Source of the DNA: Chryseobacterium pennae
GTDB taxonomy: Bacteria; Bacteroidota; Bacteroidia; Flavobacteriales; Weeksellaceae
Reading direction: 5' to 3'
NCBI RefSeq assembly: GCF_003385515.1
Contig: NZ_QNVT01000009.1
Span: 62,001-126,000 of the forward strand
Length of the DNA: 64,000 bases
Part shown: one piece after another, positions 1 to 8,209 of the stretch
How the letters are laid out: each line of letters starts with the position of its first letter
How positions within the stretch are numbered: position 1 is the first letter of the stretch
Position numbers and translations under genes: made by a program
Notes under the pieces: generated by a model
What the model saw: the letters and a program-made list of their open reading frames with translations, nothing else
Databases searched by the model: none
Told to the model about the DNA's origin: nothing

Positions 1-123
1 CGTCAGCTACATCGAGCGTTGGGGGAATACGACCACTGGCTAAAACGCAGAAAGGATGCAGGCGAGATCCGCAAGGACAAACGTCAGTCACTCCCCCCTG
101 CCATGTTGCCAATGCCTTTTTAA
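1..123 (+). CDS. 3' end of an unidentified gene (partial)
   Basis: An open frame enters from the left edge and stops at TAA 121-123, giving the last 40 residues of a protein. The tail is highly basic (WLKRRKDAGEIRKDKRQ) and ends in LPPAMLPMPF. Only two bases separate its stop from the next start, so it belongs to the same operon as the PRTRC genes. Other PRTRC components (ParB-like, E, C) would be expected upstream, but this tail does not let me say which gene it is. The coding call is firm; the product is unknown. Confidence 0.65.
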   Translation, partial: RQLHRALGEYDHWLKRRKDAGEIRKDKRQSLPPAMLPMPF

Positions 124-125
124 GA

Positions 126-1094
126 ATGAAGTTCTTATCAAGATTGCAGGAAACAGAAGTCGTACAAGGCTGTGACAAAACTAAATTAGAAAGGGAATTT
201 TATGATTCCCTTTCCATAGTCACCGAGAAATATGGTATTACTGTACAGGACAGCAAAGCAATGCCTTTCCCCTATAATATTTCTGCTGCGCTAGCTGATC
301 TAAGAGCGAAGCTAAAAAAGACCATCTTAGATTGGAAGGAAATCAGATTGATTCATCATCGCAATAGGACATTCTTCGCCCATGAAGATCGCTTCAATAC
401 TGGTATGACCTTATACTATATACCAGTGATTCCGCTTCATACCATATTGGAAGAAAATCAAAGCTCACAAACTGGCATACTATTATTGTCTATTTATTCC
501 TATCTCTATAAGGTTTTAGGTATTCCTTACTACAGAAACGATGATTGCTACCTCAATTCGACCTATGAATCGTACGAGGAAATGATATCGGAAGACGAAG
601 ACCAAGACGAGGATATCTCCGCTGAACTTAAAAATGCAAAAACAGTTGGCGATATAATGAAAACTAAAATCTTTGATGCTGAGAATCTCACTGCTTTTGA
701 AACTCGGTTAAAAACCTTTAAAGCAAAAAGCGACTTCGATAAAAAGACACTAAAGATTGCGAAAGAGGTTTACAAGATTTATACAAAATACCCGACAGAA
801 CGCCTTGATCGTAAATATTACCCTTTACGGTTCAGGGAAGAGGAAGCACAAGACAGTTATTATGTAACAATGGATAATTATGTCTCTTTCTGTGCATCCA
901 TCAAGGGAAATCTGTTTGAATGCATGTGTCAGTTCATTAATGAAGATTTACAGGAATATGGCGACATAGACGAACCTACACGTTTTTTGCCATTTGATGA
1001 ACAGGTGATAAAGGGAAACAATTTTGATTTTGAGAAACAGGTCTTTGATAGTCTTGATGATCTCATAGCTCTATGGCAAAATTCTAACTTCTAA
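126..1094 (+). CDS. PRTRC-operon hypothetical protein, 322 aa
   Basis: A soluble 322-residue protein without signal peptide or membrane segment. An acidic linker (SEDEDQDEDISAEL, about residues 154-168) separates two aromatic-rich halves. It sits 2 bp after the upstream stop and 9 bp before the protein B gene, so it is part of the PRTRC operon. In Bacteroidota plasmids and ICEs an unnamed protein of about this size commonly occupies this slot between proteins C and B; that is from memory of family layout. No catalytic motif is recognisable. The role is probably element maintenance, by context only. Confidence 0.7.
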   Translation: MKFLSRLQETEVVQGCDKTKLEREFYDSLSIVTEKYGITVQDSKAMPFPYNISAALADLRAKLKKTILDWKEIRLIHHRNRTFFAHEDRFNTGMTLYYIPVIPLHTILEENQSSQTGILLLSIYSYLYKVLGIPYYRNDDCYLNSTYESYEEMISEDEDQDEDISAELKNAKTVGDIMKTKIFDAENLTAFETRLKTFKAKSDFDKKTLKIAKEVYKIYTKYPTERLDRKYYPLRFREEEAQDSYYVTMDNYVSFCASIKGNLFECMCQFINEDLQEYGDIDEPTRFLPFDEQVIKGNNFDFEKQVFDSLDDLIALWQNSNF

Positions 1095-1103
1095 AAAAAC
1101 ATC

Positions 1104-1814
1104 ATGAAAGATATTACAAGCAATTTCGCGACCTACTATTATCCAAAATCTGCACTGATATTTTATAAGGCTGATGGGGATTCAAGTAAATCTTATGTTG
1201 AGCATTACGACATAAATAAAGAGGGGAATCCGATTAATGCGCATCCCCTAACGGTCAGAGAAGCAAAAAGACTGGCTGAATCACTTCATACTGATGATGA
1301 AAAGGACAGATTATTAAAATCGGACGGAATCTTGGATAGCACAATTCTGTCCTTTGATGCCAAACTTGGTAAGATCATTTGGTTCACAAAAGCGCAATAC
1401 CGTCAGCTCCATTTCAGTAAAGGACTAGGGATACCATCGGGCAATGCTCATACACCCGCCCTACTCTGGATGGCTGACAGGGAATCACTGTCAATTTTTG
1501 CATTAGCATCAAGCAGAAGACCAACACCCAATACAGAGCTTTATCATGCGCCTTTCTTTAATGTTTACCAAAAGGGGAACGTTTGTATGGGTTCAGTCGA
1601 TATCGAAGTGAGTGAAACATCTTCCATTAAGGAACTGACAAAATTATGGGAAGCCTATTTTTTCAACAGTTACTTTTCACACTTAATGTCTGAACACAAC
1701 CCAATCAACGGCAACTGCGTCATGCTGTGGGAAAGTCTGGTCAATACAAATAAATTGTTCCCTAATGAGATTCTTCTTAAAAACAGTCAAAAACTTAAAG
1801 ATATATTGCTATGA
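1104..1814 (+). CDS. PRTRC system protein B
   Basis: 236 residues with no signal peptide. The N-terminal stretch YYPKSALIFYKADG and the later phrase GLGIPSGNAHTPALLWMA are what I recognise as PRTRC system protein B. The PRTRC system (ParB-related, ThiF-related cassette) is a conserved gene group on plasmids and integrative elements, presumed to act in maintenance; its biochemistry is largely unknown. The gene overlaps the ThiF-like gene by 4 bp (ATGA), which suggests translational coupling. The order (unknown, B, ThiF) matches other Bacteroidota elements. Confidence 0.8.
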   Translation: MKDITSNFATYYYPKSALIFYKADGDSSKSYVEHYDINKEGNPINAHPLTVREAKRLAESLHTDDEKDRLLKSDGILDSTILSFDAKLGKIIWFTKAQYRQLHFSKGLGIPSGNAHTPALLWMADRESLSIFALASSRRPTPNTELYHAPFFNVYQKGNVCMGSVDIEVSETSSIKELTKLWEAYFFNSYFSHLMSEHNPINGNCVMLWESLVNTNKLFPNEILLKNSQKLKDILL

Positions 1815-2623
1815 AAACGGTAAAAACAAATGTTCATTTTCTTCATAATGAATTATTACGTCCAACAAACTCGATCCTTGTCAATGTCATTGGCGCAGGT
1901 GGAACTGGCTCTAAATTGATGACTTCCTTAATGGAGATTAATCATAGCCTACTAGAGCTCGGACACAGTGGATTGGACGTACATCTGTGGGACGATGATC
2001 TCATAACACCTGCTAACATTGGTCGCCAACGCTTTGCAGAATCTGAAAAAGGTCTGTACAAATCCGTAGCGATTATCAACCGTATTAATCGTTGGGCAGG
2101 CTTTAACTGGAAAGCAGAAAGTCAAAAATTTGAACGTGACAAGCTGGGTAATATTCCTGAAAATGCAGGGGCGTCAATTTACATATCCTGTACAGATAAC
2201 GTCAGTTCAAGATTTGAAATAGCACATATCATACGTACACTAAAAAAACAATATTCTTATCATAGGGACGCCCCAAAGTATTGGCTGGATTTTGGGAACA
2301 GCAAATTTTCAGGGCAGGTGCTGTTATCAACAATTGGAAAAATAGAACAGCCAAGATCGAAAATATTTACAACAGTAGCTGAACTTCCTTTTGTTACCGA
2401 TGAATTTACTGACTTGCTCAAAGAATCCGAAAAAACAGATGATACACCGAGTTGCTCGCTTGCGGAATCACTCGAAAAACAAGATCTTTTCATCAATGCA
2501 ACATTAGCGCAAATGGGCGCTTCCCTCCTATGGAACCTTTTAAAGTCCGGTATGACTGAACATCGGGGGCTGTTCCTAAATCTTGAAAATTTTAGAACTC
2601 AACCTATATCTGTCGGCAGTTAA
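1811..2623 (+). CDS. PRTRC system ThiF family protein
   Basis: A 270-residue E1-like/ThiF adenylation-fold protein. The nucleotide-binding loop GAGGTG is at residues 28-33. The acidic patch DDD (61-63) and NIGRQRF (69-75) match the Asp/Asn-Arg-Gln signature with which ThiF/MoeB/E1 enzymes bind ATP-Mg. No obvious catalytic Cys region follows, so adenylation of a partner rather than thioester transfer is the safer inference. It is the last gene of the PRTRC operon, overlapping protein B by 4 bp, and is followed at once by a cluster of stem-loops. Confidence 0.85.
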   Translation: MKTVKTNVHFLHNELLRPTNSILVNVIGAGGTGSKLMTSLMEINHSLLELGHSGLDVHLWDDDLITPANIGRQRFAESEKGLYKSVAIINRINRWAGFNWKAESQKFERDKLGNIPENAGASIYISCTDNVSSRFEIAHIIRTLKKQYSYHRDAPKYWLDFGNSKFSGQVLLSTIGKIEQPRSKIFTTVAELPFVTDEFTDLLKESEKTDDTPSCSLAESLEKQDLFINATLAQMGASLLWNLLKSGMTEHRGLFLNLENFRTQPISVGS

Positions 2624-2746
2624 AATCTGCCGGCGGCCAAAAGCTTACGGCTTTTGGCGCTAAATCGGCTACAACGGCTGTCCCCATGCAGCTATTCCCT
2701 GCTTCGACAGCCGTTGCGGGTTGTTTGTGGGATACACAGTATCCCA
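2614..2746. repeat. cluster of four stem-loops after the PRTRC operon
   Basis: Four separate perfect inverted repeats lie within 133 bp. They are CGGCAG/CTGCCG (2614-2619 with 2627-2632), GCCAAAAGC/GCTTTTGGC (2636-2644 with 2650-2658, 5-nt loop), CAACGGCTGTC/GACAGCCGTTG (2672-2682 with 2706-2716) and TGGGATAC/GTATCCCA (2728-2735 with 2739-2746, 3-nt loop). The first overlaps the end of the ThiF-like gene. The stretch is more GC-rich than its flanks. One hairpin could terminate transcription, but four in a row suggest a structured RNA, a replication or transfer site, or a protein-binding array. Confidence 0.6.
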
Positions 2747-2865
2747 AGAAGCTTCGCAGATAGATTTTTTTGACCCTTAATTTTTTTTAAAAGTATCTTC
2801 ACAGCAAATTTTTACATCAACAAAATAGAAGAATTTCAATGATGTATTATTCTTCTTACCAAAAA

Positions 2866-3780
2866 TCAATCTTCATCCAACAAAGAAAAGTTCCTTCCTG
2901 GCCTTTTCCGATCCCGCTCATAGTCTTCCCATTCTTCCTGAGAATATTTTTTCCCATCCACGATCTTGTATACATTGCCTTGAAAACTGTCAAAATCTGT
3001 ATTGACCTCGTAGGTAATTTCCTCAAATAGATCTTGCTCGCCTTTTATGTTCAAATTGAAACTGATTCGTTTCACAACATCAGCTACGGTATCTTTAATA
3101 ACCGTAATTTTTGAATCTATTGAGAAATCTCGGGATACATGGTAATCTTTGGCCTTAGCCCTAAATCCCTGATCCATGAGCAAGGCATCCAGATTTTTCT
3201 CATTCAATGTTACCCAGCCTTCAAGGTGTATCTCCTTTTCGTCACTCGCTTTACACTCAAACACTGTTTCCAATGGAAGGTCCAACGGCATTGCCAAATA
3301 ATCTAGCCCCTTATACTGCTCGCCGACACGACAACGACCATCTGAGTCTATGAAAAAGGGCAAATAAACACCATTGGAAAAGGTATCATACTCCATACCT
3401 AAAGGTGTATTGAAGTACAATTTTTCGACCAGTAGCAACAAGACTCTATTAGATGGATTTCGGTGTTTATCCCGAAAACGGTTCCATTTAGGTTTAAAAA
3501 TATTTTTATTTGTGATCGCTGCAACACCCAAACGCCGACCATACTTCCAGACAACAGGACTAAACAGCAACGGATCGTTCGTGTTGCTACTTTGATACTT
3601 TATATTGGTAAACTTAAAGCTCGGTTCTTCAGTATTCACTTCATCTTTCTCCAAAATGAACACGCCGCTTGAATCTATATTAAAAAGTGATTTCCCTTTG
3701 TAAGAACTCCTTTTTTGAAATGAAAACCTATATTCAACAGGACGCAATAGTTCAGACATGATATTATCAATGGATGGCAA
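2866..3780 (-). CDS. hypothetical protein in T6SS payload cluster, 304 aa
   Basis: Soluble 304-residue protein with no signal peptide or membrane segment and a charged C-terminus (DYERDRKRPGRNF). I do not recognise a family. It is the most distal gene of the leftward cluster that begins with vgrG, 19 bp after the TPR gene, and ends opposite the PRTRC operon. Genes at this position behind a VgrG, PAAR-like protein and effector are often immunity proteins or effector chaperones. That is inference from context, and a second effector cannot be excluded. Confidence 0.6.
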   Translation of the reverse strand: MPSIDNIMSELLRPVEYRFSFQKRSSYKGKSLFNIDSSGVFILEKDEVNTEEPSFKFTNIKYQSSNTNDPLLFSPVVWKYGRRLGVAAITNKNIFKPKWNRFRDKHRNPSNRVLLLLVEKLYFNTPLGMEYDTFSNGVYLPFFIDSDGRCRVGEQYKGLDYLAMPLDLPLETVFECKASDEKEIHLEGWVTLNEKNLDALLMDQGFRAKAKDYHVSRDFSIDSKITVIKDTVADVVKRISFNLNIKGEQDLFEEITYEVNTDFDSFQGNVYKIVDGKKYSQEEWEDYERDRKRPGRNFSLLDED

Positions 3781-3799
3781 CCACCCAATTTATTATAGT

Positions 3800-4579
3800 T
3801 TATACTGTATAGTTATCTGGGTTGGCGCTTTCCAAATATCCTTGCTCAGCATCCTTTTTCATGGATGCAACAATACCTTCGGGAACCATATAAAAAGTAA
3901 GCATTTTTTCCTCTATCTCCTTCATTTTTTCATTGTCATTTAAAGCATAATATAACTTGAACAATATCTCATCTTCAGAAAGGAACTGATACGGGTCTTT
4001 AACGTAATTACTTCTAAATGCAACATATTCATTGACTTTCTCAGCGGCTTGTTCGTACTTGTTAGTCCGTATCAGCGCTGAATAAAGTCTGTTGTATGCA
4101 AATGATAGCCACTGAGCAAATATTTTTCTTTGATCTTCTGCTGTATATTCATTTCGATTCGTATCAAAATTAGCAAGGAGGTATTCTGCTTCCTTTATAA
4201 CATCTTCATATCGTTCCAGCTTATAATATAATAAGACAAGTCTCAGATACCCCATCTTAAATGGCGTCTCTTTTGAAATAGATTCCTTATAATATTTTTC
4301 AGCCAGTTCATTGTCACCCTTCTTTTCGGCGATAAGACCTTTCAGCTCAAAAGCTTCTGGATAATCATGATCGATTTCTAAAGCCTTCGCACAAAATTCC
4401 TCCGCCACATCAATTGAATCGGCATCAAAATATGCACTGGCTAAAAGGGCAAGGTATTTCTTCTCCTTTGGAAACTCATTATTTAAAATATGTAAATTGG
4501 CGATAGCTTTCTCTGTTTCGCCAAACATCTTTTGATTGCTTATTTTCTGCAATAATTTCTCTACTTCCTGTTCATTCAT
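3800..4579 (-). CDS. tetratricopeptide (TPR) repeat protein in T6SS payload cluster
   Basis: 259 residues from the start MNEQEVEKLL at 4579. A longer in-frame start at 4666 would overlap the upstream gene by 59 bp and add an unlikely leader, so I reject it. Helical repeat pairs with TPR spacing are visible (LALLASAYFDADSIDVAEEFCAKALEID, written here as LALLASAYF...AEEFCAKALEID, then a second unit with LKGLIAEKKGDNELAEKYY). There is no export signal. It is tucked between the putative effector and the 304-aa gene. It could be an immunity protein or an adaptor for loading; TPR repeats do not decide between them. Confidence 0.6.
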   Translation of the reverse strand: MNEQEVEKLLQKISNQKMFGETEKAIANLHILNNEFPKEKKYLALLASAYFDADSIDVAEEFCAKALEIDHDYPEAFELKGLIAEKKGDNELAEKYYKESISKETPFKMGYLRLVLLYYKLERYEDVIKEAEYLLANFDTNRNEYTAEDQRKIFAQWLSFAYNRLYSALIRTNKYEQAAEKVNEYVAFRSNYVKDPYQFLSEDEILFKLYYALNDNEKMKEIEEKMLTFYMVPEGIVASMKKDAEQGYLESANPDNYTV

Positions 4580-4607
4580 TATTCTAAATTTATAATTGTA
4601 AACAATA

Positions 4608-5327
4608 CTAACCTCTAAAAGTATTACCCGGCGGCAGTTTGCCATGCGTAGCCATATAGGTATCAATCAACGACACTTCTTCGGCATTGGCCGTGGCATA
4701 GTTCACATTTTGCAAATACCACTCAAAAGGTAATAATTTCCCAGAAGATAGACTGTTTAAGATATATTCATCTTTATCTCCATGATATAATTGGAAAATT
4801 ACTAAATATCGTGCATATACAGATTTAAAAGATGTTAATCCATATTTCCAGATTGCACCACTCAACATAAATTGATTCACAAATCCCGCTCCAAAGGTGT
4901 AATTTCGCATAAGACCGGGAGTTCCGACATGGAGATCATAAACATTGTAAATATCTTTTTCTCTTCTTCTTGTCCTTGGTTTGGTCTGCGGTACTGTAAG
5001 CGGTGGCGCAATCGGCACTGTAATAGGCGCTTCAATTGGTATATCTGCAGGAGGAAGAACAGGTTTGGGCAGCTCTTCATCCACTGTTGGTGGTGGTGCG
5101 GTAACGGGAGGTGCAGTCACAAATTCCCAAACTACCTTGGCAGCATCAGCAATGGCATTGCCTACCGTTGAGAAAAAGTCACATATATCATCCCAGAAAT
5201 ACCATATTGCAGCAATAGCAACAACAGCCAAAATTATCCATCCAATAGGATTCCACGACATCGAAGTTCCCGCAGTGGTTGCACTCGCAAAAATTCCAGA
5301 GGCACCACCCGCAATTGCTAGTTCCAT
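4608..5327 (-). CDS. putative T6SS effector: membrane anchor plus GIY-YIG/URI-like nuclease domain
   Basis: 239 residues in three parts. Residues 1-70 are Gly/Ala-rich with a strong hydrophobic segment (WIILAVVAIAAIWYFW). Residues 87-120 are a Pro-rich linker. The C-terminal ~115 residues contain VYD, then WKYGLTS, then ARY, then AEEVSLIDTYMATHGKLPPGN. That order (Y, K-Y-G, R, E, then LI..Y...G.LPPGN) resembles the GIY-YIG/URI nuclease toxins of bacterial conflict systems. It lies 18 bp after the PAAR-like gene, as a delivered effector would. The toxin assignment is a motif reading, not a search result. Confidence 0.55.
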   Translation of the reverse strand: MELAIAGGASGIFASATTAGTSMSWNPIGWIILAVVAIAAIWYFWDDICDFFSTVGNAIADAAKVVWEFVTAPPVTAPPPTVDEELPKPVLPPADIPIEAPITVPIAPPLTVPQTKPRTRRREKDIYNVYDLHVGTPGLMRNYTFGAGFVNQFMLSGAIWKYGLTSFKSVYARYLVIFQLYHGDKDEYILNSLSSGKLLPFEWYLQNVNYATANAEEVSLIDTYMATHGKLPPGNTFRG

Positions 5328-5345
5328 AATTACTATTTTTTAAAT

Positions 5346-5678
5346 TTATAACTGTCCTGAATTCTTACAGCTGATAACACCGCCATATGGACAGATACAT
5401 TTTGACACATCGGATAATGGTTTTTTATCCAAAACCTTGATCTTTGGTACTGTCTTGATCCACGTGAGCGGAACACCTGATAGTTCAAGGTTCAGCCTGC
5501 AAATTCCTTTCAGGCCACATAGTCCAAAATTGGGAATATTCAGTCCCGCAATATTGTCCTTGTCGGTTGCAAACTTCCCATCACGGAGCTTGATTTTTGG
5601 ATTAGACGTTACTATCAATGTCGAACTCAACAGTCCTTTGTCGCAATCCAGTATAGCTTGATCTTTAATGTATTCCAT
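5346..5678 (-). CDS. PAAR-like protein (DUF4280 type)
   Basis: A 110-residue Cys- and Gly-rich protein. The end, with CICPYGGVISCKNSGQ, and the mid motif GLCGLKGICRLN are what I recognise from DUF4280 PAAR-like proteins. In Bacteroidota type VI systems these cap the VgrG spike and carry effectors. It begins 1 bp after the vgrG stop and is followed by the putative nuclease effector, giving the classic spike-tip-toxin order. No effector domain is fused to it. The cysteines could bind a metal at the tip, as PAAR proteins do. Confidence 0.75.
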   Translation of the reverse strand: MEYIKDQAILDCDKGLLSSTLIVTSNPKIKLRDGKFATDKDNIAGLNIPNFGLCGLKGICRLNLELSGVPLTWIKTVPKIKVLDKKPLSDVSKCICPYGGVISCKNSGQL

Positions 5679-5679
5679 G

Positions 5680-7788
5680 TCATGTAAGCTTTACCTCTAT
5701 TCCACCTTTTACATTTATATGCTGATCATTACTAATTGTAATGTCCCCTCCTTTGGAAGTTATGTCGATAGTTCCTGCACCGCCACCCTTCTCAGACGGG
5801 GTGGCATTCATCGCAAGTTTATTGCTGCCGGTTACTGATATATCTTTGCCGGAAAGTGTAATGGTACCATCGTCTTTCATGGTAAATGAGCTGTTGCCAA
5901 TTGTGATGGTCAGGCTCTTTTTTCCTTTAAAGCTTATATTTCCTTGTTCATCCATATCGAAAACAGAGGTTGCAGGACTATTTTCCTTAGCCCCTACATT
6001 AATCGAGCTTTTAGTTCCGGCGTTGATAACATGATTTAAATTTGCATCTGTAGTTGCATTTCCAGTTCCGTCAAAATGCATTTTTGCCCCACCTTTGTCT
6101 TTCAGGTTCATGGAACCTGCACCATTGTCATATTTTAATTCCGCTCCACTGCGCCCACTAAAGGACATCACATTATTGCCTGATCCGCCACCAGCGCCGA
6201 TCCCCCCATGAAACAATCCACCCATTACAAAGGGACGGTCAGGATGCTGATATACAAAATTGACCATAACTTGATCTCCTACTTCGGGAACCGACATAAA
6301 GCCTCTGTTTGTTTTCACATCATCACTGCTCCCAGCATCTGGTGACATTACCCGGATAAACTCGGACCTATCTTTACCCTGTTGCCAGTCAAATTGAACC
6401 TGAACTCTTCCCTGATTTAATGGATCGGTATTTGAAACTACCTTTCCAAACTGCGGTTCAGCTTTTGGGACAACAAATTCAGGTCGCGGAATGTAACCCG
6501 AATCGGCTGCAATAGCCTCAAACCGCCCGTTATAATATCCTCTTGCGTCAACTTCATGAACCACTTCCGTCAATAAAAGTCTGGTGAAATAGGAGGTCTC
6601 ATTACTATCTGTTGTTCGCATCTCCAAATCAGCAGTACATCCCGGGTATAAAAAAGGAACTGTCGAAATACCGGTGGTCACAAATACCTCGGCAGCTTTG
6701 CTTCCCGCAGTACCTTTCTCTGAAGCTTCAATATCCAAAAATGAATTTGCCTTTATTGGAGCAATTCGTAGTGATGGGGTTTTAAATGTATGTTCCGAAA
6801 TTTCATAAGCTCTCCGGGCAATATCCGATGTATGCTTAATAGCCGCATTTCCACCTGTTAATCTCTCATTCTTTCGACTATTGTAACCGTAGAACGACGG
6901 CTTAACATGCTGTGCCTTCATCCGGATCTTTACATCGCTTAAATTCCTGCCGTAAACCAGTTTCACGGGATTTTCTGAGGGTGGCAGTTTTCCAAAATGC
7001 AACACTTCACCATCATAGTAGAATTGTTCGCCGTAAGCTTCGGCGATTCGGGCTAAATAATTATAATGGGTTTCTTCATATTGCGAGCTATAAGCCACAT
7101 TACCGTAGGTGGAATCTACTCTGAAATCAAACTTGCTTGAATCAAGACCTTCACTTATTACCTGTGAAGCTATGCTATTCAGACTTATGTCCTGTGAACC
7201 TCCAAAACTTTGTATATGTGGAGCAGCATCCAACAGAACTGTTGGACTTGAACCGATAAGAACAATATTTCCGAGGTTTCCGTTTTCCTGGCTAAATCCA
7301 ACTTCCGTCACTACCCCTACAAAATTTCTTTCAGGGCTTTCCTCTACGTCCTTATATTTGAATACGACAGTAATCCTTTTACCAAGAAAGTTTTGCGCCT
7401 TTTCTAAATTATGGTTTTCAACCTCCCCCAAAGTATCGTGTGCAAGGATCAGCTCAAAAGTGTGATGTTTGACGGCGCTTTGTACAAGCTTAAAATGCTT
7501 AAAAAAACGAATTGGTTTACCCTCAATAACTATTTCAAGCTTAACCAGTCTATTAATTCCGTTGACTTCATTTTCTGAAATCCCCGCAACGTTAAATATT
7601 TTCGAGGTTGGCTGGTTATTCCATAACCGATCTTCGGTGACGGATTTATTATTGGAAACAACAGGTTTATCAAACATATTGCCTGTTGTATTAGCTGCCT
7701 GAAAAGAAGATTCGATTGAAGTAGCTTTTTCTATCCTCTTCCTATCATGGCTTGTAGAATCTAAATGATCCATATCTTTTTGAAACAT
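5680..7788 (-). CDS. vgrG: type VI secretion system spike protein VgrG
   Basis: 702 residues. After a polar ~60-residue N-terminal extension come the gp27-like domains, an OB-fold (FGKVVSNTDPLNQGRVQVQF, then VMSPDAGSSDD and SVPEVGDQVMVNF), and a repetitive beta-helix tail (NISFKGKKSLTITIGNSSFTM, split as NISFKGKKSL and TITIGNSSFTM, then TITLSGKDISVTG). This is the Bacteroidota (T6SS iii) type of spike. No sheath, Hcp or ClpV gene is nearby, so it is an orphan payload module that depends on an apparatus elsewhere. The N-terminal extension is longer than I expect, and an internal ATG near residue 38 is an alternative start. Confidence 0.9.
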   Translation of the reverse strand: MFQKDMDHLDSTSHDRKRIEKATSIESSFQAANTTGNMFDKPVVSNNKSVTEDRLWNNQPTSKIFNVAGISENEVNGINRLVKLEIVIEGKPIRFFKHFKLVQSAVKHHTFELILAHDTLGEVENHNLEKAQNFLGKRITVVFKYKDVEESPERNFVGVVTEVGFSQENGNLGNIVLIGSSPTVLLDAAPHIQSFGGSQDISLNSIASQVISEGLDSSKFDFRVDSTYGNVAYSSQYEETHYNYLARIAEAYGEQFYYDGEVLHFGKLPPSENPVKLVYGRNLSDVKIRMKAQHVKPSFYGYNSRKNERLTGGNAAIKHTSDIARRAYEISEHTFKTPSLRIAPIKANSFLDIEASEKGTAGSKAAEVFVTTGISTVPFLYPGCTADLEMRTTDSNETSYFTRLLLTEVVHEVDARGYYNGRFEAIAADSGYIPRPEFVVPKAEPQFGKVVSNTDPLNQGRVQVQFDWQQGKDRSEFIRVMSPDAGSSDDVKTNRGFMSVPEVGDQVMVNFVYQHPDRPFVMGGLFHGGIGAGGGSGNNVMSFSGRSGAELKYDNGAGSMNLKDKGGAKMHFDGTGNATTDANLNHVINAGTKSSINVGAKENSPATSVFDMDEQGNISFKGKKSLTITIGNSSFTMKDDGTITLSGKDISVTGSNKLAMNATPSEKGGGAGTIDITSKGGDITISNDQHINVKGGIEVKLT

Positions 7789-8209
7789 GCATAATTATTT
7801 TTTCATTTATGTTATTGCTTGGATATTCACCAATAAATGGTGATACTAATTTATCAGGAGAACAGTCAATGGTAGCCAATATATGCTTAAGCCAAAAAAG
7901 TTGGTGACTGCTTCTGGGTGTGGTCGGTCAAATTTCTGTGGAATTGAAATTTTTCTTTCATATGCAGAAGAGCACAGCTTTGGTGTTTTTCATAGTGTTT
8001 TTTTTCATGAAATAGGTGATTTTAGTTTTGCAATATAACTCCTTAGAAATTCACAGCAAAATGAATTAGGTATTATTTTAAAAATTGTAGTAATTCTACT
8101 AATCAGTATTTTATCCAATTATTTTCCAGAAAACAAATATCAGACCCACAAGAAGAGTGTCCCTATAAATTGAAAATTGGTAGCTGATGAAAGACTGCTG
8201 TCTAAGTTC
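7789..8209. other. 421-bp gap upstream of vgrG with a small palindrome
   Basis: There is no convincing coding region. The only clear structure is a 17-bp palindrome, TCACCA-ATAAA-TGGTGA (7827-7843), 39 bp upstream of the vgrG start. It is placed where an operator or promoter-proximal element for the payload operon would lie. The rest is AT-rich and featureless to my eye. No terminator is apparent for the AraC-type gene that ends at 8210. Confidence 0.4.

Noticed and set aside
4580..4666. Longer N-terminus for the TPR protein
   Set aside because: It would overlap the effector gene by 59 bp and adds a leader unlike the TPR body; MNEQEVEKLL at 4579 is a better start.
3000..5000. T6SS function for the RHS toxin at 31 kb
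   Set aside because: The RHS protein has a signal peptide and no PAAR domain, and is 24 kb from vgrG; the two toxin systems look separate.
4872..5343. Plus-strand open frames opposite the effector
   Set aside because: They are antisense shadows of the Pro-rich linker and hydrophobic segment of the minus-strand effector, with no start context or partners.
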